A stretch of 64,000 bases of DNA from an uncultured Draconibacterium sp. (GTDB lineage: Bacteria; Bacteroidota; Bacteroidia; Bacteroidales; Prolixibacteraceae). Positions 36,177-42,996 of the stretch are shown here, piece by piece (within the stretch, counting starts at the first letter, position 1; each line of letters begins with the position of its first letter). The notes below the pieces were generated by a model. That model had not been told where the DNA came from. It did no database searches and saw only the letters and a list, made by a program, of their open reading frames with translations. Position numbers and translations under genes: made by a program. The stretch spans positions 3,340,001-3,404,000 of the forward strand of contig NZ_OY781981.1 of assembly GCF_963677565.1 (NCBI RefSeq). The letters run 5' to 3'.

Positions 36177-36914
36177 ATGAGATTTGGAGAGTTATACAGG
36201 AGAAATATTTATGGAGTAATTGGTACGCTGGTATTCCATATTCTTTTGTTTTCTACCTTTTTATTAGCCGATGTAGACATAAAAGGTAATGTAAAAGAGG
36301 AGGAAATAATCATTGAGTTTCCTGAAGAAATGTTTGAACCCGAGTTGAATGAACCGGAAACTCAGGAAGAAAATAAGCAAGAAATATCTCCCGTACAAAA
36401 TACCAATACCAGAACAAACATTGCATCAAATCAATCAGCTACTGAAAATATAACAACCTCAACAGATGATTTTTTTGATGAAGACTATTTAAAAGAAGTG
36501 GAAGCCGCCAAAAAGCTCGTTTCAAATGTAAATGAAAACCTGGCGAAAGAAGTAATTGATTTAAGTGATATAAAAATGCCGGTTGAAACGACGGAGGGCA
36601 TGGACCGCGACTCGATAAAGAACATAATATATGCAGGCGAAAGTAATATAATTTATTACCTCGAAAATCGATATCATATTAGTTTACCAGTTCCAGTATA
36701 TTTAAGTCAGGGAGGTGGTACAGTTGTAGTCGATATTGTGGTTAACCGGCAGGGTAAAGTCGTTGACGCTGTTCCTCGCGAGAATAGCTCTATTCACGAT
36801 AAACAAATATATGCTTATGCCCGTGAGGCTGCTATCCGCACTATATTCAACAGCGACAATACAGCACCTGCAGCCCAAAACGGAACCATTAAATACACGT
36901 TTGTAGCTCAGTAA
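36177..36914 (+). CDS. TonB-like energy transducer
   Basis: A protein of 245 residues that couples the inner-membrane proton gradient to outer-membrane receptors. One N-terminal helix (NIYGVIGTLVFHILLFSTFL) anchors it. Instead of the usual Pro-rich linker it has an acidic one (EEEIIIEFPEEMFEPELNEP). The C-terminal TonB fold is VPVYLSQGGGTVVVDIVVNR followed by QGKVVDAVPRENSSI and, at the end, GTIKYTFVAQ. No exbB/exbD is adjacent. The ATG at 36177 is chosen because the promoter -7 box covers the alternative TTG. Confidence 0.78.
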   Translation: MRFGELYRRNIYGVIGTLVFHILLFSTFLLADVDIKGNVKEEEIIIEFPEEMFEPELNEPETQEENKQEISPVQNTNTRTNIASNQSATENITTSTDDFFDEDYLKEVEAAKKLVSNVNENLAKEVIDLSDIKMPVETTEGMDRDSIKNIIYAGESNIIYYLENRYHISLPVPVYLSQGGGTVVVDIVVNRQGKVVDAVPRENSSIHDKQIYAYAREAAIRTIFNSDNTAPAAQNGTIKYTFVAQ

Positions 36915-36962
36915 AGTAATTGTTAATTGTAATTCACTTTAACACCATTTAACATCTTTTAT

Positions 36963-36993
36963 TTGTCGAGTTTACAATATGCCCTTATATTTG
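36963..36993 (+). promoter_or_regulatory. Strong Bacteroidota promoter TTG-N20-TATATTTG
   Basis: The -33 TTG at 36963-36965 and the -7 TATATTTG at 36986-36993 match the consensus with ideal spacing. No gene starts within the next 280 bases; a terminator hairpin follows after about 55. This suggests a short non-coding transcript. Confidence 0.65.
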
Positions 36994-36999
36994 TCATAC

Positions 37000-37082
37000 G
37001 TTTATTTTCATAAGTTTAGGTTTAGTTAGGTTAGTTAGTTTAATGAGAAAAGGATGGGTTGTTGAACCTGTCCTTTTTGTTT
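37000..37082 (+). ncRNA. Candidate small RNA between tonB and the sigma factor
   Basis: The stretch from a perfect promoter to a 13-bp hairpin is about 80 bases and holds no ORF. It has the imperfect direct repeat GTTTAGTTAGGTTAGTTAG and ends in the hairpin at 37048-37077 plus T residues. I do not match it to a named RNA family. It may be a free regulatory RNA, or the first part of an attenuated leader for the sigma gene downstream. Confidence 0.45.
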
Positions 37083-37084
37083 TA
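37048..37084 (+). terminator. Terminator of the candidate small RNA
   Basis: A 13-bp stem (AAAAGGATGGGTT pairing with AACCTGTCCTTTT, with two G-T wobbles) encloses a GTTG loop. It is followed by TGTTTTAAT. The T run is partly inside the stem, so termination strength is moderate to good. Confidence 0.7.
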
Positions 37085-37238
37085 ATAACCTCTACCAAAC
37101 AATAAATCCAAAAGTTTTCTTCTTTTTTTAATTAAATTTCTATCTTTATCAAGATATGTAAAGTCTTGTTAATAAGACCAATTAGGACTTTCTAACAACG
37201 ACGCTAATTAATTTGTGAATAGAATAATTTTAAATAAA

Positions 37239-37266
37239 GGGTTACCTTTTGCCCAATAATCGAATA
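37239..37266 (+). promoter_or_regulatory. Putative sigma-dependent promoter of the ECF sigma gene (autoregulation)
   Basis: GGGTTACCTTTT (37239-37250), 11 bases, then GAATA (37262-37266). The same elements at the same spacing precede the peptide genes at 42366-42393. A gap of 15 bases from GTTACC to GAATA fits a -35/-10 pair of an ECF promoter. Caution: if GAATA is the -10, the message leader is only about six bases. Confidence 0.6.
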
Positions 37267-37278
37267 ATATATTAGAAG

Positions 37279-37866
37279 ATGATAAATTATACGGATGCGC
37301 AAATCCTGAAAGGAATCTTAAGGCACGATAATTTAATTTTACAGTACATCTATAAACAGTACTACTATAAAGTAAATTATTTCATTAAGAAAAACCAAGG
37401 TAATGAGGACGATGCCAGTGATATATTTCAGGAAGCTATTATCGTTATTTACAGAAAATTAAAAGAAAACGATTTAATTTTCGAAAAAAGTTCTTTTCAA
37501 GGTTATTTATTCTCTGTTTGTCGGTTTTTGTGGTTGAAACAACTCGAGAAGCGAAGAATAGAGAGAGAAAAGCTGAATGATTCACTACCATTTCAGGAAG
37601 ACGTTTACGATGACAACCTGGTTGAAATTGTAGATAAGAATGAAAAATATGGTTTGTATCAGAAGCATTTTAAAACTTTGAGTACAGATTGTCAAAAGCT
37701 ATTGCAGATGTTTTTTGAAAAAGTCCCGCTGCGTGAGATTGCGAAGATTATGGGCTATAAAACGGAAAAATATGCTAAAACGAGAAAGTATAAATGTAAA
37801 GAACTGTTGATAAAGCGCATTAAGCAAGATACAGAATTTAAAAAGATACTTGAAGATGACACCTAA
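37279..37866 (+). CDS. ECF-type sigma-70 family RNA polymerase sigma factor
   Basis: A 195-residue alternative sigma factor. Region 2 is LQYIYKQYYYKVNYFIKKNQ followed by DDASDIFQEAIIVIYRKL. Region 4 is LSTDCQKLLQMFFEKVPLRE and IAKIMGYKTEKYAKTRKYKC. This belongs to the broad Bacteroidota ECF groups. The gene overlaps the next one by 11 bases and the pair ends at a terminator, so sigma factor and membrane regulator form one operon. A GGGTTACCTTTT/GAATA motif upstream is shared with the peptide operon 5 kb away, suggesting that this sigma drives both. Confidence 0.88.
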   Translation: MINYTDAQILKGILRHDNLILQYIYKQYYYKVNYFIKKNQGNEDDASDIFQEAIIVIYRKLKENDLIFEKSSFQGYLFSVCRFLWLKQLEKRRIEREKLNDSLPFQEDVYDDNLVEIVDKNEKYGLYQKHFKTLSTDCQKLLQMFFEKVPLREIAKIMGYKTEKYAKTRKYKCKELLIKRIKQDTEFKKILEDDT

Positions 37867-39364
37867 AGCAGAATTATTTGGACGCATTGAAGATTACTGT
37901 TTAGAATTATTAAACAATCAAGAGAGAGAAGAATTTGAAAAAGAATTAGAGTTAAACCAGGAGTTAAGAGAAGAAGTAGAACTTCACAAAAACATTCAGT
38001 CGGCAGTGCTCGAAATGGATGTTCTCGATCTCAAAGGGAAACTCGATGAAATTCAATCAAACAGTACCAAAAATGGTAAATTAAATGGCTCATTTGAGCT
38101 ATTAGAGGACTTAAGCGAGTTCGAGGAATTTACCGAAGAGTTAAGCCCCGAAGAGCTTATTGAAAGTTTCGAATCGCTCCCAAAAGTTCATGTATATCAA
38201 CATGAGCGAACAAGCAACGAAAACATTCATCATTATTACAAAGAACAAAACGGTTCTGATCAGGCCATTATGGAAGAAGAAGATCTGAACGGTTTTGACA
38301 TGGAAGGTCTTGAAGGATTAGAAGAAGCTGTTTTGGAAACAGATATTTTAAACCTTCGCGATACCTTGCAACAAGTTGCCAAATCGGTTGAACCACAATA
38401 TTCTGCAGAAGATATTGATAACTATCTAAATGGGGAGATGGGAGACGATATTTTGGCAGAATTCGAAGATGAAATTGCTCAAAATGAGTACCTGCAATCA
38501 GAAGTTAATCTGCATAAAGATGTTGAGTTTGCTGTAGCAGAGTCTGATGTTATGGACCTTAGAAATGAATTAAGAAATATAATGGATGCTGAGACCTCAT
38601 GGAATGTGAGTGAGCACACTATTGAAGACTTTATTGACGGCATACTCGAAGATGAAAGCCTATTGGAAGAGTTCAGTGCTGAACTGAAAGAAAATACTGA
38701 TCTAATGGCTGAAGTCAATCTGCGTGAGAATATAAATGGTGCTGTAGCTGAAGTCGATATTATGGCATTACGTCAGAAATTGAAGGACGCCAGATCCGAA
38801 TCAGAAAAGAAAGAGGTCAAATCGATTGTTATGCCTCGTTTCGAGATTGGTTCAACAAAATTCTGGAGAAGCAGTGTAGCAGTAGTTCTTGTTCTGGTAG
38901 GTTTGCTTGGAGCAATGAAGATGAATACAAATACGCTTGATAATACGTATGATAAGTATTTCGAATCAACAACATGGGCTTCTGAACGTTCGGTTTCCAA
39001 CACTGTTGATATCATACAACAGGCAAAAGTACATTTCCAGAAAAATGAATTCCAGGAAGTTATTGACTTGTTAAATGTTGCAACGGTTAATCCAGATGAA
39101 AAATTTGTGACTCAGTTTTATAAAGGATTAAGCTATCAGAATATTAATGAATATCCAAAGGCGGTAACAGCTTATTCAGATGTGATCGATCATGCTAACA
39201 ACATGTTCATCGAAGAAGCAGAATGGTACAAGGCATTGTGTTACCTGAAAATGGATAAAAAAGCAGAAGCGAAAAAAGAATTGCTTGCAGTAATCGACCG
39301 CAAGGGGCACTTTGAAAAAGATGCAAAAGCGGTATTGCGAAAGCTCAGGTACTCTTTTAAATAA
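37856..39364 (+). CDS. Membrane protein with repeated anti-sigma-like modules and periplasmic TPRs
   Basis: A 502-residue probable regulator of the sigma factor. The cytoplasmic part has full repeats at about 10-66, 185-242 and 256-312, plus a truncated one at 148-170. Each repeat runs from an (I)EDY/DNYL/EDFI start to EVxLHKxxxxAVxExDxMDLRxxL. The pattern resembles the zinc-less anti-sigma N-terminal domain of Bacteroidota. One membrane helix lies at about 338-354 (SSVAVVLVLVGLLGAMKM), and the outer part has TPRs (AKVHFQKNEFQEVIDLLNVA). I chose the ATG at 37856 instead of the TTG at 37850. The overlap with the sigma gene supports a sigma/anti-sigma pair. Triplication of the module is unusual. 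Confidence 0.7.
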   Translation: MTPKAELFGRIEDYCLELLNNQEREEFEKELELNQELREEVELHKNIQSAVLEMDVLDLKGKLDEIQSNSTKNGKLNGSFELLEDLSEFEEFTEELSPEELIESFESLPKVHVYQHERTSNENIHHYYKEQNGSDQAIMEEEDLNGFDMEGLEGLEEAVLETDILNLRDTLQQVAKSVEPQYSAEDIDNYLNGEMGDDILAEFEDEIAQNEYLQSEVNLHKDVEFAVAESDVMDLRNELRNIMDAETSWNVSEHTIEDFIDGILEDESLLEEFSAELKENTDLMAEVNLRENINGAVAEVDIMALRQKLKDARSESEKKEVKSIVMPRFEIGSTKFWRSSVAVVLVLVGLLGAMKMNTNTLDNTYDKYFESTTWASERSVSNTVDIIQQAKVHFQKNEFQEVIDLLNVATVNPDEKFVTQFYKGLSYQNINEYPKAVTAYSDVIDHANNMFIEEAEWYKALCYLKMDKKAEAKKELLAVIDRKGHFEKDAKAVLRKLRYSFK

Positions 39365-39411
39365 TCGAAGAATCGTCCAAAAGATTAATTCGAAAAAATA
39401 TACACATTCAA

Positions 39412-42306
39412 TTAAGCCTGTCGATTACGACGGGCTTTTTTTATGCGAATTCCCTGGTCGATTGAGAAAGCGATAATAAGTAAAATCAGTATCGCGAAAA
39501 AGTAAAGATCATAACTGGTATAAATTGGTGAATTATCGCCAATACTTTTAAAACTCATCCAGTAGTGTGGATGTGCAAGTCTTGAATTAGAGTTTTCCAG
39601 GTATTTAAGTTTTGCCAGACGAAGTGCCTCGTCTTTTGTTTTTCCTCCTTTAAGATACTTATAGAAGGAAGTCATTATTTGTGTTCCTGCCTCATCTTCT
39701 ACTTCCCAAAGTGACATTACAACCGACGGACATCCTGCATATAAAAATCCTCTGGCCAGGCTCATTAAACCTTCACCTTTTTGCAATTTCCCAATACCAG
39801 TATTACAAGCACTCAATACTGTCATCCTCGCGTCAAGTTTAAGGTTGTATATATCCGCGGTATTTAGCCAACCGTCATTCTCTAATGTCGTAGAGTCAAC
39901 ATTTTGACTAAAAGCTAACCTCGAGTAAGCCGGCAGTGAATCATTGATATAAGCGTGCATAGCTAAGTGAAGAATATCAAAAGATCCACTTTTTGCTCTA
40001 AAATTTTGTTCCGTTGCATTGCCGCTTTTGAAAACCGTGGTGCTCACCGATTTAGAAATGGCATCCACCTCTTTTTCAACACCAGGCAATGGTGCAAGGC
40101 TGTAACGACTACCTGTCATTTCAAATTCTTCAGAATTGTATTCCGGAGCAAAAGCCAAAGTGTGATTTCGAAGCTTCGGATTTGAGCTCTTGTTTTTTAG
40201 ATATATATTAACTGAATTGGCATAATTGATATTCATTGTTTTTATCAGGTAATCAAGCTTGTTAAACTGAATAAATTCACTGGTGTCAGGTAAAGACCGA
40301 AGCAATCCGTCGAAAGAAAGATAATTTAATTTACCATCAGGTATTATTGTTAGATGCTTGTCGATAAGGTAGCTCTCATATGGCTCAATTAGTAGACGGT
40401 AAAGCTTGTAGGCTGACATACAAAATTGCCGGGCATCTTCATTATGTGTAAACATATACTGAGGCGAAGACATGAATTTAAAAGCATCTTCAAGAGATTG
40501 TATTTCATTGTTTCGTAGGTCTGTTTTGTTAAATAGGACTTTATCGTTCGATACAAAAAAAGTGTACAACGAACCTATGGTATCGCTAACGGTTTTATCC
40601 AGGCTAATCTCTTTTTTTTCAGGTTCAATTAGTACATATTCGATCAATGCTTCCTTTTTATCTGTTTGCGATTGAATATCTTTCATGCTAAGAAATGAAC
40701 TGGAATATTTCAAATTGTAATAATCAGGATAGTTTTCTTCCATGTACCTGTTTAATTCATCTCTTTGCCTTGAAGCGTTGAAAATTTTATCATTATATTC
40801 TTTGAGCAAAACACTGTCAGGATCGTCATAACTTTGTTCTTGATATTGTAATTCTGAATAATTGGAGATTGTATTGTTTAGTTTTTGCTCTAATTCCAAT
40901 AAACTATCAGGAATCAGACTATTTTCTTGTGCCAGGTCATTCGATATTTTATCAAATACGGCACTACTTTTAAGCTGTTCAGAGTTGTTAAAAGCAATGT
41001 CTAAATACTCTTTATTTTTAGATTGTTTATAAGCAAGATAGGCCGTTTCAATGATTTTGCTGATAGTTTGATATTGAAGATTGGTTAGCTGAATTTTACT
41101 GTCATCATTCGATAATTCTTTTCTTGCTTTTTGAATGAGATTACTGGTATTGTTGTAGCAACTTAGTGCATAGTCCAGGTTTTTACTGTAATCAAGCCCT
41201 TTGTTTTCGTTGTCAAGCAATGCAATATCCAAATAAACATCACCGATTGCTTTTATCAGACTGATACAATCCATTAGTGACCGTGATTGTTCTATGGTAA
41301 TTTCTGAGTCTTCAGGATTTGTTTGATTCACCTCTAGGGCTGTCAATCCTTTTTTAAACGATTCAATCGCTATCAACAGATTTTTCTTTTTCTCACTCTT
41401 GAAACTGGTAATAGCTTGCGTATTAATTGTTCTGTCTTTGTAAATGTCTCCTTCATATTCGTAATAGGTGGCAAGTTCAATTCCACCACTTTTTTGAAGA
41501 ACTTCGAATATCTGATAAGCGGCAGATAAATTTTCAATGGCCTCATTAAAACGATTTGTTTGAGATAGAAAGGTAGCATAACTCATATAAGCGTTAGCTA
41601 AATTTAAGCTAATCCCATAATACTGATTAGTGAGTTCTATTGCGTTTTTATAATATTCATCTGCTGCTTTATAGTTATTTAACATAGCATAACTTGCGCC
41701 CAATACATCATTAAATAAGATTTTATCCACAGTATCTGCAACCTGATAGCACTCATCAGCAATTTTTAATACCTCTTGGTAATTATAATTTTTAAATTGT
41801 ATTTCTGCGATAGCATAATACGCGCCGATTATTTTTTCATTATCTAAAGGTGTTTCTGATTTATAAATAGCAAGTGCTTGATTGAAATATTTTAGTGCAT
41901 TAATGTAATCTAGTTTTGCTCGGTAAACATTTCCGATATTTAAGTATAGACTACTTAATAAGTTTTTATTAGGTTCTTCGCGCAAGAAAATATTTGTCTC
42001 AGCAAGCTTATAATTGTTTAAAGCTTTTTCATTTTGCCCTAAATTTTTGTAAGCAATACCAACAAACATGTACGGTTGTGCCAAATAATAATTTGATTCT
42101 CCGTAAATTTTTTTTCTATAATCTAACGATAGTTGAAATGAGTCAAGAGACTCGGCATGTTTTCCTTCGTAGCTTAAGGTAGCCCCTTTTTGCATTAACT
42201 TGCTGGCTGTCAGTTTTAACTGTTCGGTATTTTCTTCCTGCCCAACCACAAAATAAGGTAAAATAAGTATATGAAATATAAGGATTGTTCTCCTGAAAAT
42301 ATTCAT
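39412..42306 (-). CDS. Exported TPR-CHAT protein with C-terminal membrane anchor (caspase-like protease)
   Basis: I chose the ATG at 42306: it begins a good signal peptide (MNIFRRTILIFHILILPYFV, cleavage near VGQ), and a promoter box covers the alternative start at 42348. From that start the protein is 964 residues. TPR helices fill the first 400 or so (KGATLSYEGKHAESLDSFQL). The CHAT domain covers roughly 650-930. The catalytic His is in HLAMHAYIND (784) and the Cys in LSACNTG (834), so both active residues are present. A membrane helix (FFAILILLIIAFSI, about 937-950) is followed by a basic tail. The protease should therefore face the periplasm. CHAT proteases elsewhere cleave partner proteins or gasdermins. 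The gene lies between the sigma operon and the peptide genes. Confidence 0.85.
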   Translation of the reverse strand: MNIFRRTILIFHILILPYFVVGQEENTEQLKLTASKLMQKGATLSYEGKHAESLDSFQLSLDYRKKIYGESNYYLAQPYMFVGIAYKNLGQNEKALNNYKLAETNIFLREEPNKNLLSSLYLNIGNVYRAKLDYINALKYFNQALAIYKSETPLDNEKIIGAYYAIAEIQFKNYNYQEVLKIADECYQVADTVDKILFNDVLGASYAMLNNYKAADEYYKNAIELTNQYYGISLNLANAYMSYATFLSQTNRFNEAIENLSAAYQIFEVLQKSGGIELATYYEYEGDIYKDRTINTQAITSFKSEKKKNLLIAIESFKKGLTALEVNQTNPEDSEITIEQSRSLMDCISLIKAIGDVYLDIALLDNENKGLDYSKNLDYALSCYNNTSNLIQKARKELSNDDSKIQLTNLQYQTISKIIETAYLAYKQSKNKEYLDIAFNNSEQLKSSAVFDKISNDLAQENSLIPDSLLELEQKLNNTISNYSELQYQEQSYDDPDSVLLKEYNDKIFNASRQRDELNRYMEENYPDYYNLKYSSSFLSMKDIQSQTDKKEALIEYVLIEPEKKEISLDKTVSDTIGSLYTFFVSNDKVLFNKTDLRNNEIQSLEDAFKFMSSPQYMFTHNEDARQFCMSAYKLYRLLIEPYESYLIDKHLTIIPDGKLNYLSFDGLLRSLPDTSEFIQFNKLDYLIKTMNINYANSVNIYLKNKSSNPKLRNHTLAFAPEYNSEEFEMTGSRYSLAPLPGVEKEVDAISKSVSTTVFKSGNATEQNFRAKSGSFDILHLAMHAYINDSLPAYSRLAFSQNVDSTTLENDGWLNTADIYNLKLDARMTVLSACNTGIGKLQKGEGLMSLARGFLYAGCPSVVMSLWEVEDEAGTQIMTSFYKYLKGGKTKDEALRLAKLKYLENSNSRLAHPHYWMSFKSIGDNSPIYTSYDLYFFAILILLIIAFSIDQGIRIKKARRNRQA
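39414..39442 (+). terminator. Terminator of the sigma/anti-sigma operon, lying inside the CHAT gene's 3' end
   Basis: A 10-bp stem (AAGCCTGTCG/CGACGGGCTT, one wobble) with an ATTA loop is followed by a run of T. The same bases encode the last nine or so residues of the convergent CHAT protein, so the two units share sequence. Confidence 0.85.
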
Positions 42307-42327
42307 CTGATGTTGCAATTTATAGTA

Positions 42328-42358
42328 CCAAAATAGAACTTTTTTCAATTTTTTTCAA
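42328..42358 (-). promoter_or_regulatory. Candidate housekeeping promoter of the CHAT gene
   Basis: On the minus strand a TTG (42358-42356) is followed after 20 bases by TATTTTGG (42335-42328), close to the Bacteroidota consensus. It overlaps the ATG at 42348 and so supports the start at 42306. The CHAT gene would then be expressed separately from the sigma-controlled peptides. Confidence 0.45.
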
Positions 42359-42365
42359 AAAAGGG

Positions 42366-42393
42366 GGGTTACCTTTTTGTACTTATCAGAATA
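42366..42393 (+). promoter_or_regulatory. Putative ECF-sigma promoter of the peptide operon
   Basis: GGGTTACCTTTT (42366-42377), 11 bases, GAATA (42389-42393), the same as upstream of the sigma gene at 37239. The distance to the first peptide ATG is about 48 bases. It overlaps the region upstream of the divergent CHAT gene. Confidence 0.65.
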
Positions 42394-42441
42394 TATTAGT
42401 GAATGTGTGTTTAAAAGTTTAACGAATTAATTTATTATACG

Positions 42442-42591
42442 ATGAAAAGGGTACAGTTTCAATCAACAGAAAATATTTTCGAAGTTAGTGGTTTTGAAGT
42501 AATGAACGAAGAAGCTATGAATAATGTTCGTGGTGGAATAGAACCACCAAAAACAAGAGATAAAGATGTTTTCGAATTTGAGGAAGATTAA
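42442..42591 (+). CDS. Double-glycine leader peptide, copy 1 (49 aa)
   Basis: A RiPP- or bacteriocin-like precursor. The leader has FEVSGFEVMNEEAMNNVRGG and the predicted core after GG is IEPPKTRDKDVFEFEED, 17 residues, acidic, without Cys or Ser. The last 15 residues are identical in copies 2 and 3. Codons of the common part differ from copy 2 by six synonymous changes and none that alter the protein, so the peptide is under selection. The gene is the first of three behind the sigma-type promoter. No peptidase-ABC exporter or modifying enzyme lies in the window. Confidence 0.8.
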   Translation: MKRVQFQSTENIFEVSGFEVMNEEAMNNVRGGIEPPKTRDKDVFEFEED

Positions 42592-42625
42592 TTCCAAATA
42601 TTTACTGTTTATTCAATAATAAGAT

Positions 42626-42766
42626 ATGAAAGTTATAGCTGATTTTTCGATAGAGAACATAAATGATTTTGAGGTATTATCAAAAGAATTAATGAATAAT
42701 GTTCGTGGAGGAGTTAAGCCTCCAAAAACTAGAGATAAGGACGTTTTTGAATTTGAAGAAGATTAA
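42626..42766 (+). CDS. Double-glycine leader peptide, copy 2 (46 aa)
   Basis: The second tandem precursor, 34 bases after copy 1. The leader contains FEVLSKELMNNVRGG, a closer match to the standard LSxxEL...GG signal, and the core is VKPPKTRDKDVFEFEED. It begins VK where copies 1 and 3 have IE. Its nucleotide sequence in the shared 15 codons differs from copies 1 and 3 only at synonymous positions, so it is an older duplicate whose peptide has been kept. Confidence 0.8.
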   Translation: MKVIADFSIENINDFEVLSKELMNNVRGGVKPPKTRDKDVFEFEED

Positions 42767-42784
42767 CTAGGAAAACAATTAACG

Positions 42785-42922
42785 ATGAAAGCTATAACTA
42801 ATAAATATAAACAAGATTTTAATTTCGAGGTTTTATCGCAAGATGAACTATATGAAGTACGTGGTGGTATAGAACCACCAAAAACAAGAGATAAAGATGT
42901 TTTCGAATTTGAAGAAGATTAG
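42785..42922 (+). CDS. Double-glycine leader peptide, copy 3 (45 aa)
   Basis: The third tandem precursor, 18 bases after copy 2. The leader contains FEVLSQDELYEVRGG, and the core is IEPPKTRDKDVFEFEED, identical to copy 1. The DNA of the 3' part is almost the same as in copy 1 while the leaders differ, which points to gene conversion or strong selection on the core. A strong terminator follows 35 bases downstream. Confidence 0.8.
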   Translation: MKAITNKYKQDFNFEVLSQDELYEVRGGIEPPKTRDKDVFEFEED

Positions 42923-42956
42923 CCTATATACAGAACCAATTGAGTTGTTAGTACAG

Positions 42957-42990
42957 GGGTTAAAACAAGGACGGTTTTAACCCTTTTTTT
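42957..42990 (+). terminator. Terminator of the peptide operon
   Basis: A perfect 10-bp stem GGGTTAAAAC/GTTTTAACCC with a seven-base loop is followed by seven T. It closes the three-peptide transcript before the convergent methyltransferase gene. Confidence 0.92.
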
Positions 42991-42996
42991 ATGCCT

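Noticed and set aside
37265..37275. TATATTAG sequence as the -10 box shared by the sigma and peptide promoters
   Set aside because: It occurs in both, but its distance from GGGTTACC differs by three bases. GAATA has identical spacing and is the better candidate.
42442..42922. The three tandem repeats as a CRISPR-like or mobile repeat
   Set aside because: Each unit is a complete ORF with its own start and stop. The differences are synonymous, and the spacing (34 and 18 bases) is irregular.
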